A program made the position numbers and the translations under genes. The notes under the pieces are model-generated. The model saw only the letters and a list, made by a program, of their open reading frames with translations. It was not told the origin of the DNA and ran no database searches. A stretch of DNA of 14,998 nt from an uncultured Clostridia bacterium (GTDB taxonomy: Bacteria; Bacillota; Clostridia; Oscillospirales; Ruminococcaceae): positions 1 to 14,998 of the forward strand of contig CANQZS010000020.1 in the NCBI GenBank assembly GCA_947628385.1, given 5' to 3'. This document shows positions 1 through 6,644 of the stretch, piece by piece (position 1 is the stretch's first letter; each line of letters begins with the position of its first letter).

Positions 1-86
1 TATGCGTCCCTTGAATTGGCTTTCGCCTATCGAATTTTTGAATATTTATTCTGTACAATATCATTGACAAACTTACAGTAAACAAA

Positions 87-1256
87 TTATTTTGCCATAA
101 TTTCCTGAGTAATGCCAATATTTCCCTCCAGAGTATATTTTACTGTCACCGACATTTCGTTATCTGTTTCGCTGTAAAACACCTCTTTATCAATTATGGA
201 AATATCCTCGCCGTCATAAAAATTTTTTTCATAGAGCCTGATCTTATCTTCAAGGATCTTTTTGACCTTTTCCGGTGAATACTGTACATTTTCAGTATCA
301 TAAAGCCTGTATTCCGAGATCACCGTACCGATAGGCAGCTCTATGTTAAATATGCGGAACAAATTTACAGATTCGTCATATTCAAACTGTCCGAAGTCGT
401 TTTTGCCAATGAACATTGGTACCCTTATGCCAAAGAACTGGATATACTTTCTTGTTATACGATCCCTGCGTTCAAGTATTTCCTCGGAAAATGGCTGGGA
501 GAACGTTACCTTTTCGTTATACCGTCCGATTATTTCACCAAAGGAATGAACAAAATAAACTCCTCCCTTTCCGTCATCTACAGCTCCGCTGACAAGCAGA
601 TCCCCCTTTTTTACACCGTCGTAAAGCATGGGAACAAGCATTCCCATATATATTTTTTTAATATCCACGATCTGTGCGTCACGCGAGGAAATTATATTGC
701 ACGGTGTATTTGAAGGCACCATTTCCGGAGGATCCTCCATTTCGCTTATCTCAGCCTGTATGATACAGCCCGACGATCGTATGCCTATCCATGCAATATC
801 ATCTATTGAAGATACTATCCTCCTTTCGGCTTCCCTGATGTCAATATCCGGAATAAACGCGCCTATCTTTATTCCGAAATCACTTAAAACGGATCTTACC
901 TGTTCATCGGAAATAGTTTCATTCCCATATATTTCTATAGACATCACTATATTTGAAAGATAGAATATCATTATTACAGATAGTATTATTCCAATAATTA
1001 TCCCTATCCTGAAACGGTATTTCCGTATTGTAAAGATCCCGCCCCTTTTATTGCATATGCTTATCATAGCACCGTTTTTTTCAGCCAGACCGCGTACCTC
1101 TTCAAGATCGTTGCGGTAGATATTTCCGTAGATCTTCCCCTTTTTATATTTTATATCTGATACAGGCACCTGACTTTGTTTGATCGCATTTATGAACGCT
1201 TCGGGCTCGTCTGCGGCAGCTTCAAAGGTTATAACTCCTCTTATATTATCAAACAT
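87..1256 (-). CDS. yqfD: YqfD-family sporulation protein
   Basis: Membrane protein of the YqfD family, found in endospore-forming Firmicutes and needed for efficient sporulation in Bacillus; its molecular role is not settled. The start at 1256 gives 389 residues, close to Bacillus YqfD (about 400). An upstream ATG at 1328 would add 24 residues that run into yqfC, while the 1256 start has a purine-rich GGAGGGAG site about 9 bases before it. Seen in the protein: a soluble N-terminal domain (residues 1-80), one membrane helix at about 83-104, then a POTRA-like stretch starting at SIEIYGNETISDEQV and a long extracytoplasmic C-terminal part. It lies 25 bases after yqfC, the usual order. The sequence after its stop (1-86) holds no terminator I can recognise, so the operon may continue off the window, where phoH is often found in relatives. 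Family call is firm; the function is from family knowledge only. Confidence 0.88.
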   Translation of the reverse strand: MFDNIRGVITFEAAADEPEAFINAIKQSQVPVSDIKYKKGKIYGNIYRNDLEEVRGLAEKNGAMISICNKRGGIFTIRKYRFRIGIIIGIILSVIMIFYLSNIVMSIEIYGNETISDEQVRSVLSDFGIKIGAFIPDIDIREAERRIVSSIDDIAWIGIRSSGCIIQAEISEMEDPPEMVPSNTPCNIISSRDAQIVDIKKIYMGMLVPMLYDGVKKGDLLVSGAVDDGKGGVYFVHSFGEIIGRYNEKVTFSQPFSEEILERRDRITRKYIQFFGIRVPMFIGKNDFGQFEYDESVNLFRIFNIELPIGTVISEYRLYDTENVQYSPEKVKKILEDKIRLYEKNFYDGEDISIIDKEVFYSETDNEMSVTVKYTLEGNIGITQEIMAK

Positions 1257-1281
1257 ATTTATTGACTCCCTCCATAATTGA

Positions 1282-1560
1282 CTATTTAAGCTTTTCAAAC
1301 TCGACAGAGGAAAATACTCCATCAACAATTATACCATCTGTATTATAATCGGATATTCTTATGTTCTGTCCCCATATACTGACTATCATTGTGGAGGTGC
1401 GTATTTTAACGTATATATCATTATATTCCAATATTTTTTTACAGTTTTCAAGTTCAAGATGAGTATTGTCAGTCAGATTCATGTATGTATTCAGATAAAG
1501 CTTTTTTTTGACATAATTTGAAATAAGTGAATTATATTTGTCTCTTAGCTTTCTATCCAT
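1282..1560 (-). CDS. yqfC: YqfC-family sporulation protein
   Basis: Small protein of the YqfC family, a sigma-E-controlled sporulation protein in Bacillus that sits directly before yqfD. The open frame extends to an ATG at 1677, but the conserved part begins near 1560. Starting at the ATG at 1560 gives 92 residues, the normal size for YqfC (about 93), whereas the longer version adds 39 residues without a visible ribosome binding site. Before 1560 lies a purine run (GGAGGAAAGGAGATAAGG); its GGAG part is rather far (about 12 bases) from the ATG and its AAGG part is 6 bases away. The protein is rich in beta strand, with a repeating hydrophobic pattern through the ELENCKKILEYND and IVDGVFSSVEF segments. 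The family call rests on this C-terminal pattern, the size and the yqfD neighbour. I found no convincing promoter on this strand in the divergent region. Confidence 0.8.
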   Translation of the reverse strand: MDRKLRDKYNSLISNYVKKKLYLNTYMNLTDNTHLELENCKKILEYNDIYVKIRTSTMIVSIWGQNIRISDYNTDGIIVDGVFSSVEFEKLK

Positions 1561-1637
1561 TAACAGCCTTATCTCCTTTCCTCCGAAAGGATCAAATGTA
1601 ATTGCTCCCGTTCGGACATAAATATCAATTACTAAAA

Positions 1638-1666
1638 TTATATTACTGCGATTTTTTTCATATACT
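1638..1666 (+). promoter_or_regulatory. Candidate sigma-E-type promoter of ylbJ
   Basis: TTATATT (1638-1644), a 14-base spacer, then CATATACT (1659-1666). This fits the Bacillus sigma-E pattern (ATATT-like -35, 14-15 bases, CATACAHT -10) with one mismatch in the -10. Transcription would start near 1673, about 50 bases before ylbJ. Bacillus ylbJ is in the mother-cell sigma-E regulon, so the match makes biological sense. It is a pattern match by eye only. Confidence 0.5.
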
Positions 1667-1722
1667 TTATCAGACAAAATTGATATGCAATATTTTAACA
1701 GAGAAAGGACAGGTCATTCTAT

Positions 1723-2808
1723 ATGAAAAGTCTGAGGGATCTTATTCTTGGAGCATTAGCGATCCTGTATGCTTTTTTCCTGATCGTATTTGTAAAGGAT
1801 ATTGGAGCAGCGGCTGAAAATTCGGTAAAGGGTTGCCTTGAAGTAATGATACCATCCCTTTATGCTTTTATGGTCATCTCAGGATTCATTGTTTCAAGCA
1901 ATTTATATGCTGTTCTTGGAAAGCCTTTCGGACTGATCTCAAGATATATTTTCAGGATACCGGAGGAATACTTTTCCGTTTTCCTCATAGGGAGCATAGG
2001 CGGTTATCCCGTAGGAGCAAAGCTCCTTGCCGAGCTTTATAAAGAAAATAAGATCGACCGTGAAACAGCGGAACGTATGCTTTCCTACTGTTATCTTGCA
2101 GGTCCGGCATTTATTTGCAGCATTGCGGGAGTAAAGCTGTTTTCAAGCTTAAAGACAGGACTTGTCATATTTGCGTCAGTGTTCTGCGCAAATATGATAC
2201 TTGGAGCAATAAAGGGAATTGGCAGAAGCGTTCCCGAACGTTCAAGCAAAAAAGCCGAGCCGGATCTGTCTATGGAACGCCTAATCGACTCTGTTTACAG
2301 CGGCGCAAAGGGAATGCTCACGATTTGTGCAATAATTGTATTCTTTTCTTCCATAATATGTATACTGGATAAGCTAAATATAATAAAAGCTATAGCTTTG
2401 TTCATTTCAAAAATTACATATCTTGACTATCCCGACAGTGTGGCTTCCGTAAGAGCGTTTATCGAAATAAGCAATATAACACAGCTCACAGCGGGAAATA
2501 GCCGGCTTATCCCCGTTGCAGCCGCACTTCTCTCATTTGGCGGCATATGTGTGACCTTACAGGTAAAGGGCTTTGTATCAGGAGTATTGTCAACCAAATG
2601 TTTTTATTTTAACAGAATTATTTCATCAATTATTTCATATTTTTTATGTAAAATTTTTATTATAGTATCAGGTGCGGACGCCGTACTTGTGTCTGCTCCG
2701 GAAAAGTATGTTTATCGTCATAATTCACTGATTCCGTCGGTTTTTTTGTTGATTATGACAATTTTACTATTATTGAATATTTCTATAGCAAAAAGAAAAA
2801 ATTTATGA
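1723..2808 (+). CDS. ylbJ: YlbJ-like sporulation integral membrane protein
   Basis: Polytopic membrane protein, 361 residues, matching the YlbJ family: proteins with a nucleoside-transporter 'gate'-like fold made in the mother cell during spore formation and needed for heat-resistant spores in Bacillus. Seen: an N-terminal helix (about 8-25), further helices around 45-60, 84-100, 125-155, 195-215 and a C-terminal helix ending in a basic AKRKNL tail. The GGYPVGAK motif at 93-100, followed by an ERMLSYCYLAGPAF segment, is the conserved signature I recognise. Bacillus YlbJ is somewhat longer (about 400). A weak ribosome binding site (AGGT, 8 bases upstream; AAAGGA further up) precedes the ATG. 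It is divergent from yqfC-yqfD, so two sporulation units sit back to back. The substrate, if any, is unknown. Its stop codon is part of the next gene's promoter. Confidence 0.83.
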   Translation: MKSLRDLILGALAILYAFFLIVFVKDIGAAAENSVKGCLEVMIPSLYAFMVISGFIVSSNLYAVLGKPFGLISRYIFRIPEEYFSVFLIGSIGGYPVGAKLLAELYKENKIDRETAERMLSYCYLAGPAFICSIAGVKLFSSLKTGLVIFASVFCANMILGAIKGIGRSVPERSSKKAEPDLSMERLIDSVYSGAKGMLTICAIIVFFSSIICILDKLNIIKAIALFISKITYLDYPDSVASVRAFIEISNITQLTAGNSRLIPVAAALLSFGGICVTLQVKGFVSGVLSTKCFYFNRIISSIISYFLCKIFIIVSGADAVLVSAPEKYVYRHNSLIPSVFLLIMTILLLLNISIAKRKNL

Positions 2809-2814
2809 TATAAT
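2806..2814 (+). promoter_or_regulatory. Extended -10 promoter of the small cysteine protein gene
   Basis: TGATATAAT: a TGn extension joined to a perfect TATAAT (2809-2814). The TGA is also the stop codon of ylbJ. The hexamer 17 bases upstream (TAGCAA) is a poor -35, as expected for an extended -10 promoter. Transcription would start near 2821, 30 bases before the next ATG, so the small gene can be transcribed without ylbJ. Confidence 0.6.
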
Positions 2815-2821
2815 TATATCA
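2806..2821. promoter_or_regulatory. Perfect 16-base palindrome over the -10 box (possible operator)
   Basis: TGATATAATTATATCA equals its own reverse complement at every position. It covers the -10 element and reaches the expected transcription start, a classic place for a repressor to block polymerase. It resembles AT-rich Fur/PerR-type boxes (TGATAATNATTATCA) but has an even 8+8 layout without the central unpaired base. An AT-rich palindrome can arise by chance around a TATAAT, so the operator role is inference. Confidence 0.35.
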
Positions 2822-2850
2822 AGAATATTTTTCACGAAAGGAATGTTATT

Positions 2851-3060
2851 ATGGCAAAAAAGAAATACTTTGGAAATGACATACCTCCTCAGTGTCAGTA
2901 CTGCACATTCGGAACTCGTGCTAAGGACGGCGGAAAAGTCCTTTGCGAAAAAAGAGGTCTTGTAAACGGTGATTCTAATTGTCCTAAATATGTATATTCA
3001 CCGTTAAAGAGAATTCCGGTAAAACAGCTTCATATCCCGGGCAATTTTGATGATGAATAA
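2851..3060 (+). CDS. Small four-cysteine protein, probable metal-binding
   Basis: Protein of 69 residues of unknown function, resembling short conserved hypothetical proteins of Clostridia. A good AAAGGA ribosome binding site lies 8 bases before the ATG, and a strong terminator starts 3 bases after the stop, so it is a real, self-contained gene. Four cysteines at 15, 18, 32 and 44 form a CxxC-x13-C-x11-C pattern, enough for one structural zinc or an iron-sulfur site. A basic start (MAKKKYFG) and an SPLKRIP segment surround the cysteine core, and the end is acidic (FDDE). No signal peptide or membrane helix is visible, so it should be cytoplasmic. It could be a rubredoxin-like or zinc-ribbon-like fold or a nucleic-acid-binding accessory; nothing in the sequence decides. 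It has its own promoter inside a palindrome, and its neighbour ylbJ is a sporulation gene. Confidence 0.75.
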   Translation: MAKKKYFGNDIPPQCQYCTFGTRAKDGGKVLCEKRGLVNGDSNCPKYVYSPLKRIPVKQLHIPGNFDDE

Positions 3061-3063
3061 AGT

Positions 3064-3098
3064 AAAGCCTGACGGTCATTTGACTGTCAGGCTTTTTT
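3064..3098 (+). terminator. Rho-independent terminator, probably bidirectional
   Basis: A 14-bp stem (3064-3077 with 3082-3095; one G-T wobble at 3074/3085) closes a 4-base ATTT loop and is followed by a T run ending at 3098. It ends the small cysteine-protein gene. Read on the minus strand the same hairpin is followed by a T-rich tail (TTTACTTTATT), so it can also end the convergent penicillin-binding protein transcript, whose last five codons form one arm. Confidence 0.88.
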
Positions 3099-4680
3099 CA
3101 TATTCGGATATTTTATCTGCTATCTCCTTGAATACGGGTCCGGCTTTTTTATTTCCGGATATTCCTCCCTCAGATAAAATAGTTACGGTATATCTGGGAC
3201 TGTATGCAGGAAAATAACCGGTGAACCAACAGTTCATGATCTCATTTCCTGAGCTGTCATACCGTCCCGTCTGAGCGGTTGATGTCTTTCCGCCTGCGGA
3301 GGTGTTATCCGGTTCAGAAAGAGAATTTGCTGCCCTTACGGTTTTTTGCATGAACCATTTCAGCGTTCTTGCCGTTTTATATGATAATACTCTTTTACTT
3401 TGCAGTACAGGAGAATACTTTATCTCACCGTTTTTATCTATGATACCTTTTATCAGCGACGGCTCACAGATAATGCCGTCATTTGCTATTGCAGATGTCA
3501 TTCTGCATATCTGGAACGGCGTAGCGGTAAGCTTTCCCTGACCGAACGACATATTTGCTCTTTCTGCGGGAACTTCAATATCCGCAACGCTTTGAAGATT
3601 TCCCGAAGCGGAAGCGATGCCGCTGCAAAGCTCATAAGGACTTCCGAATCCGAGCGACGACGCTGTTTCAATATATTTTTCCTTATCAATATATTCACTC
3701 AGCGCAATGAAATACGTGTTGCAGGATTCAGCCATAGCCGTACTCATGTCTATCTCTCCGTGACCTCCCCACTTGTGGCAGTTGAATACCTGTCCGTTTA
3801 CATTTACAGAGCCGGTACACGTATAGCTGTATTCGGGACTTATCCCCTGTTCAAGAGCGGCAGCGGCTGTGACCAGCTTAAAGATCGACCCAACGCTGTA
3901 AGCCGAAAACGTGCGGTCAATAAACGGCGAAGCTTCATCGTTCAGTGAAGAGTAAATATCCTCGGTGTTGAACTCAGGACAGCTTACCGCAGCCTTTATT
4001 TCTCCGGATACTGTGTCCATAACTATTATCGCGCCTTTGTCAATGCCGTGCTTTTTTGCTGAATCCTCACATATAAGCTGGATATTCCGGTCAAGCGTAG
4101 TTATTATCCCGCTTTTTACGGTGCCTGCATATGAAATATCCGCTTCTATGCCGCCTAAAACATTTCCCAGTGCATCGACGCCAAGGGAAACAGAATTCTC
4201 GGAATGATCCGATCTGAGAAGATCATTGTAGGCTTTTTCAAGCCCATACATTCCTACATTATCGGAGGTATACCCTATTATATGTGAAGCAAGCTGGTTT
4301 TTATCGGTTCTCAGCTTGGAACGAAATATTATCGCGCTGCCTCCGAGAGCATACGCATCGGGAGATACTCTGCACAGGAACGGAAGATTCCCGCTTATCC
4401 CTTTATAATAAGCGTCTCTGTCAATAATATAAGGTTGGAGCTTTACCGCAATTTCATTATTGGGAATGACAACGGCTTCATATTTTTCACTGTAATTCAC
4501 TAACGGGAGCATATTGCAGTCATATATTCCCGCATATTCGCCAACCGATCTTACGGTATAGTAACCTCTTCCGGAGGATACAGCGGCAATTTCGTCATCA
4601 CATATAAGCGAATAAAGTCTTGCCGAAAGCATAACGGCAGTAAGTACAAACAAAATAACAACAGTATACAAACGCTTCAA
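3076..4680 (-). CDS. Class B penicillin-binding protein (peptidoglycan transpeptidase)
   Basis: Membrane-anchored DD-transpeptidase that cross-links peptidoglycan, of the FtsI/PbpA (PBP2) type. The frame is open to a GTG at 4695, but no ribosome binding site precedes that codon. A TTG at 4680 has GAGGTG 7 bases upstream and gives 534 residues beginning KRLYTVVIL, so I prefer it. Numbered from there: membrane helix about 5-24, a non-catalytic domain to about 185, then the transpeptidase domain with SxxK at 265-268 (SIFK), SxN at 319-321 (SCN), and a third motif at 465-467 reading KTS, where KTG is usual. DNA codons aag-aca-tca confirm the serine. It is short for a class B enzyme. It follows folD by about 50 bases, and the hairpin in between covers its ribosome binding site. 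No RodA/FtsW partner is nearby. A sporulation role like that of SpoVD is possible but not shown. Confidence 0.85.
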   Translation of the reverse strand: MKRLYTVVILFVLTAVMLSARLYSLICDDEIAAVSSGRGYYTVRSVGEYAGIYDCNMLPLVNYSEKYEAVVIPNNEIAVKLQPYIIDRDAYYKGISGNLPFLCRVSPDAYALGGSAIIFRSKLRTDKNQLASHIIGYTSDNVGMYGLEKAYNDLLRSDHSENSVSLGVDALGNVLGGIEADISYAGTVKSGIITTLDRNIQLICEDSAKKHGIDKGAIIVMDTVSGEIKAAVSCPEFNTEDIYSSLNDEASPFIDRTFSAYSVGSIFKLVTAAAALEQGISPEYSYTCTGSVNVNGQVFNCHKWGGHGEIDMSTAMAESCNTYFIALSEYIDKEKYIETASSLGFGSPYELCSGIASASGNLQSVADIEVPAERANMSFGQGKLTATPFQICRMTSAIANDGIICEPSLIKGIIDKNGEIKYSPVLQSKRVLSYKTARTLKWFMQKTVRAANSLSEPDNTSAGGKTSTAQTGRYDSSGNEIMNCWFTGYFPAYSPRYTVTILSEGGISGNKKAGPVFKEIADKISEYEKSLTVK

Positions 4681-4686
4681 ATCAAA

Positions 4687-4725
4687 ACACCTCACAGGAT
4701 ATTATTAACTATCCGTGCGAGGTGT
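4687..4725 (-). promoter_or_regulatory. Hairpin between folD and the penicillin-binding protein gene, covering its ribosome binding site
   Basis: On the minus strand ACACCTCGCA-C-GGATA pairs with TATCCTGTGAGGTGT: about 15 pairs with one G-T and one bulged C, closing an 8-base loop, followed by only TTTT. The 3' arm contains GAGGTG (4693-4688), the likely ribosome binding site of the next gene. It may be a weak terminator or attenuator after folD, a structure that limits translation of the penicillin-binding protein, or both. Confidence 0.55.
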
Positions 4726-4732
4726 ATTCAGA

Positions 4733-5587
4733 TCATTTAATATTGTTTTTTTGCTTGGCAGCCGTAAGAGTATTTTTCATGAGCATAGCTATCGTCATAG
4801 GTCCTACTCCTCCGGGGACCGGAGTTATGTAGCCGGCTTTATCAGCGCAGGAAGCAAAATCTACATCTCCGCAAAGCTTTCCGTTTTCATCTCGGTTCAT
4901 TCCCACATCAATGACTACGGCGCCCTCCTTTATCATGTCGGAGGTCACAAACCCTGCCTTTCCTACTGCGGCAACAAGAATATCCGCTTCTGAGCATATC
5001 CCTGCAAGATCCTTTGTTCTGGAATGGCATATCGTGACCGTTCCGTTTGCGTGAAGCAAAAGCATTGCCATAGGTTTTCCGACAATATTGCTTCTGCCGA
5101 TAACAACGCACCGTTTACCGCAAACATCGACTCCGGTATCTGCAATAAGCTCCATTACTCCGGCAGGAGTACAAGGCAGAAAGCTGAAATCGCCTATCAT
5201 GATATGTCCTACGTTTTCCGGATGGAAAGCGTCCACGTCCTTTTCGGGACGTATGGCATTGATTATAGAATTCTCATTTATATGCTTCGGGAGCGGGAGC
5301 TGAACAAGTATACCGTTGACCTTATCGTCCTTATTGAGCTTATCCACCAGAGCAAGAAGCTCCTTTTCGGTCGTTTTCTCCGGCAGAGCATATTCATACG
5401 ACACAAATCCGACTTCCTCACAAGCTTTTTTCTTGTTGTTTACATATACCCTTGAAGCCGGATCATTGCCGACAATTACGACCGCCAAGCCTATCTCTAT
5501 CCCTTTTTCCCTAAGTACATCAGCTTCTTTTTTGACCTCAGCCTTTACCCTTGCAGAAACCTTTTTTCCATCAATTATCTGAGCCAT
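4733..5587 (-). CDS. folD: FolD: bifunctional methylenetetrahydrofolate dehydrogenase / methenyltetrahydrofolate cyclohydrolase
   Basis: Cytoplasmic enzyme that interconverts 5,10-methylene-, 5,10-methenyl- and 10-formyl-tetrahydrofolate using NADP(H), feeding purine, thymidylate and formyl-methionine synthesis. The 284-residue length is typical. Seen: the catalytic-domain segment with Tyr48 and Lys52 (YVNNKKKACEEVG), the Q96 motif (GILVQLPLP), Asp119 in DVDAFHP, the PCTPAGVMEL motif at 138-147, the nucleotide-binding loop VIGRSNIVGKP at 162-172, and the C-terminal PVPGGVGPMTIAML signature. All residues known to be needed for both activities are present. The start has a strong AAAGGAGGA site about 9 bases upstream. 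The gene begins 17 bases inside the end of lgt, which suggests coupled translation. Its pathway has no obvious link to its cell-envelope neighbours. Confidence 0.97.
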   Translation of the reverse strand: MAQIIDGKKVSARVKAEVKKEADVLREKGIEIGLAVVIVGNDPASRVYVNNKKKACEEVGFVSYEYALPEKTTEKELLALVDKLNKDDKVNGILVQLPLPKHINENSIINAIRPEKDVDAFHPENVGHIMIGDFSFLPCTPAGVMELIADTGVDVCGKRCVVIGRSNIVGKPMAMLLLHANGTVTICHSRTKDLAGICSEADILVAAVGKAGFVTSDMIKEGAVVIDVGMNRDENGKLCGDVDFASCADKAGYITPVPGGVGPMTIAMLMKNTLTAAKQKNNIK

Positions 5588-6644
5588 CTGATAATTCCTC
5601 CTTTATTGTATCGGCTTTTTCATCTTCATCATCGGTGAGCTTGTCCTCGGGACGAAGCTCGGCGTCTTTATTCTGCCTTGCAGCTTTTTTGGCAGCCCTT
5701 TTTTCCTCCGAAGCCTTATATTTTTCCTCAGTCTCGGCAATAAGAGCCTTGGATTCCTCCGTATCCTTGTAGAATGTGTATTCTCCGTCCATTTTGATCT
5801 TATGTCTTATCGCAAAAATACAAACGATAGAAACTATCACACATAAGCCGGAAACCAACTGAGAAATTCTAAGATGTCCCACCATAAGGCTGTCCGTGCG
5901 GAGTCCCTCTATGAACATTCTTCCCAGACCATACCAGCCGATGTACATAAAGAACAGCTCTCCGTCAAATTTACGGTGCTTGGAATACAGGTGAAGCAGC
6001 AGAAATCCCAATGCACACCACAGCGACTCATACAGAAAGCACGGGTGTACCGGAAGCGACGGATCTACCGTAACTCCCGTAAGCTCGGATATAGTGTATG
6101 CGTTTGCTGACAATTCAGCCTGTATCTTAGGGCTTGTCATTCCCCAAGGAAGATCGGTATTGCAGCCGAAGCACTCATGGTTAAAGAAGTTGCCCCATCT
6201 TCCTACCGACTGACCTATCAGCAATCCCATTCCTGCCAGATCAAGCATTGGCATAAGTCTGACCTTTCGTATCCTTGCTACGATCGACCCCAAAATAAGC
6301 GCGCCGATAACTCCGCCATAGATCGCCAGTCCGCCGTCTCTTATAGCAAAGATCTTGGTCAGATCGTTCTTATACATATCCCAGCTCATAAAAACATAGT
6401 AAAGTCTTGCGCCGACCACCGCGCCTATAAATCCAAAGAAAACAACATCGTTTGCCCTGTCATCGTCTATACCGAAGCTTTTCATTCGCCTGAAGCAGTA
6501 TATTACAGCAAGGATAAGTCCAAGCATTATCATTATCCCATACCATTTTATTGATATGCCAAATATCGTAAACGCGTCGCTGTATACCGGAAATTCAATA
6601 TTCAGCTTCGGGAAAGACAGTGTGTTCCATTCTGCGCTGTTCAA
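5571..6644 (-). CDS. lgt: Lgt: prolipoprotein diacylglyceryl transferase
   Basis: Integral membrane enzyme that moves a diacylglyceryl group from phosphatidylglycerol to the lipobox cysteine of prolipoproteins, the first step of lipoprotein maturation. It starts at TTG with AAGGAGG 7 bases upstream. Seen: several membrane helices (about 27-50, 67-88, 105-123, 133-147, 203-220, 231-247, 261-279), the GGLAIYGG segment at 104-111, the Lgt signature GRWGNFFNHE at 148-157 including Arg149 and Asn152, and the GLGRMFIEGLRTDSL motif at 239-253. Residues from about 290 to 357 form a highly charged, Lys/Glu/Ala/Asp-rich cytoplasmic tail absent from minimal Lgt proteins; it looks partly coiled-coil and partly disordered. 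The start overlaps the stop of the upstream peptidase gene (TTGA), and the end overlaps folD by 17 bases. Confidence 0.96.
   Translation of the reverse strand: MNSAEWNTLSFPKLNIEFPVYSDAFTIFGISIKWYGIMIMLGLILAVIYCFRRMKSFGIDDDRANDVVFFGFIGAVVGARLYYVFMSWDMYKNDLTKIFAIRDGGLAIYGGVIGALILGSIVARIRKVRLMPMLDLAGMGLLIGQSVGRWGNFFNHECFGCNTDLPWGMTSPKIQAELSANAYTISELTGVTVDPSLPVHPCFLYESLWCALGFLLLHLYSKHRKFDGELFFMYIGWYGLGRMFIEGLRTDSLMVGHLRISQLVSGLCVIVSIVCIFAIRHKIKMDGEYTFYKDTEESKALIAETEEKYKASEEKRAAKKAARQNKDAELRPEDKLTDDEDEKADTIKEELSDGSDN

Noticed and set aside
1..63. Short open frame on the minus strand from an ATG at 63 to the window edge
   Set aside because: No ribosome binding site and only 21 codons visible, with no recognisable similarity; the downstream neighbour of yqfD cannot be named from this.
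64..92. TTGACA on the plus strand at 64-69
   Set aside because: The hexamer 17 bases later is TTATTT and no plus-strand gene follows; it lies at the end of minus-strand yqfD.
1637..1642. TATAAT on the minus strand as a yqfC promoter
   Set aside because: The -35 position reads GTATAT and the leader would be long; it overlaps the plus-strand ylbJ -35, so it is likely chance in AT-rich sequence.
1561..1677. Longer yqfC starting at an ATG at 1677
   Set aside because: The extra 39 residues are not part of the family, lack a ribosome binding site and would overlap the ylbJ promoter; the 92-residue version matches the known size.
3400..3948. 182-codon open frame on the plus strand opposite the penicillin-binding protein
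   Set aside because: Sits across the conserved transpeptidase domain in antisense and has no gene-like signals; composition (many Arg/Cys/Ser) is typical of antisense frames.
5024..5455. 143-codon open frame on the plus strand opposite folD
   Set aside because: It lies wholly within folD on the other strand, has no ribosome binding site and encodes no family pattern; it is a shadow of a well-conserved gene.
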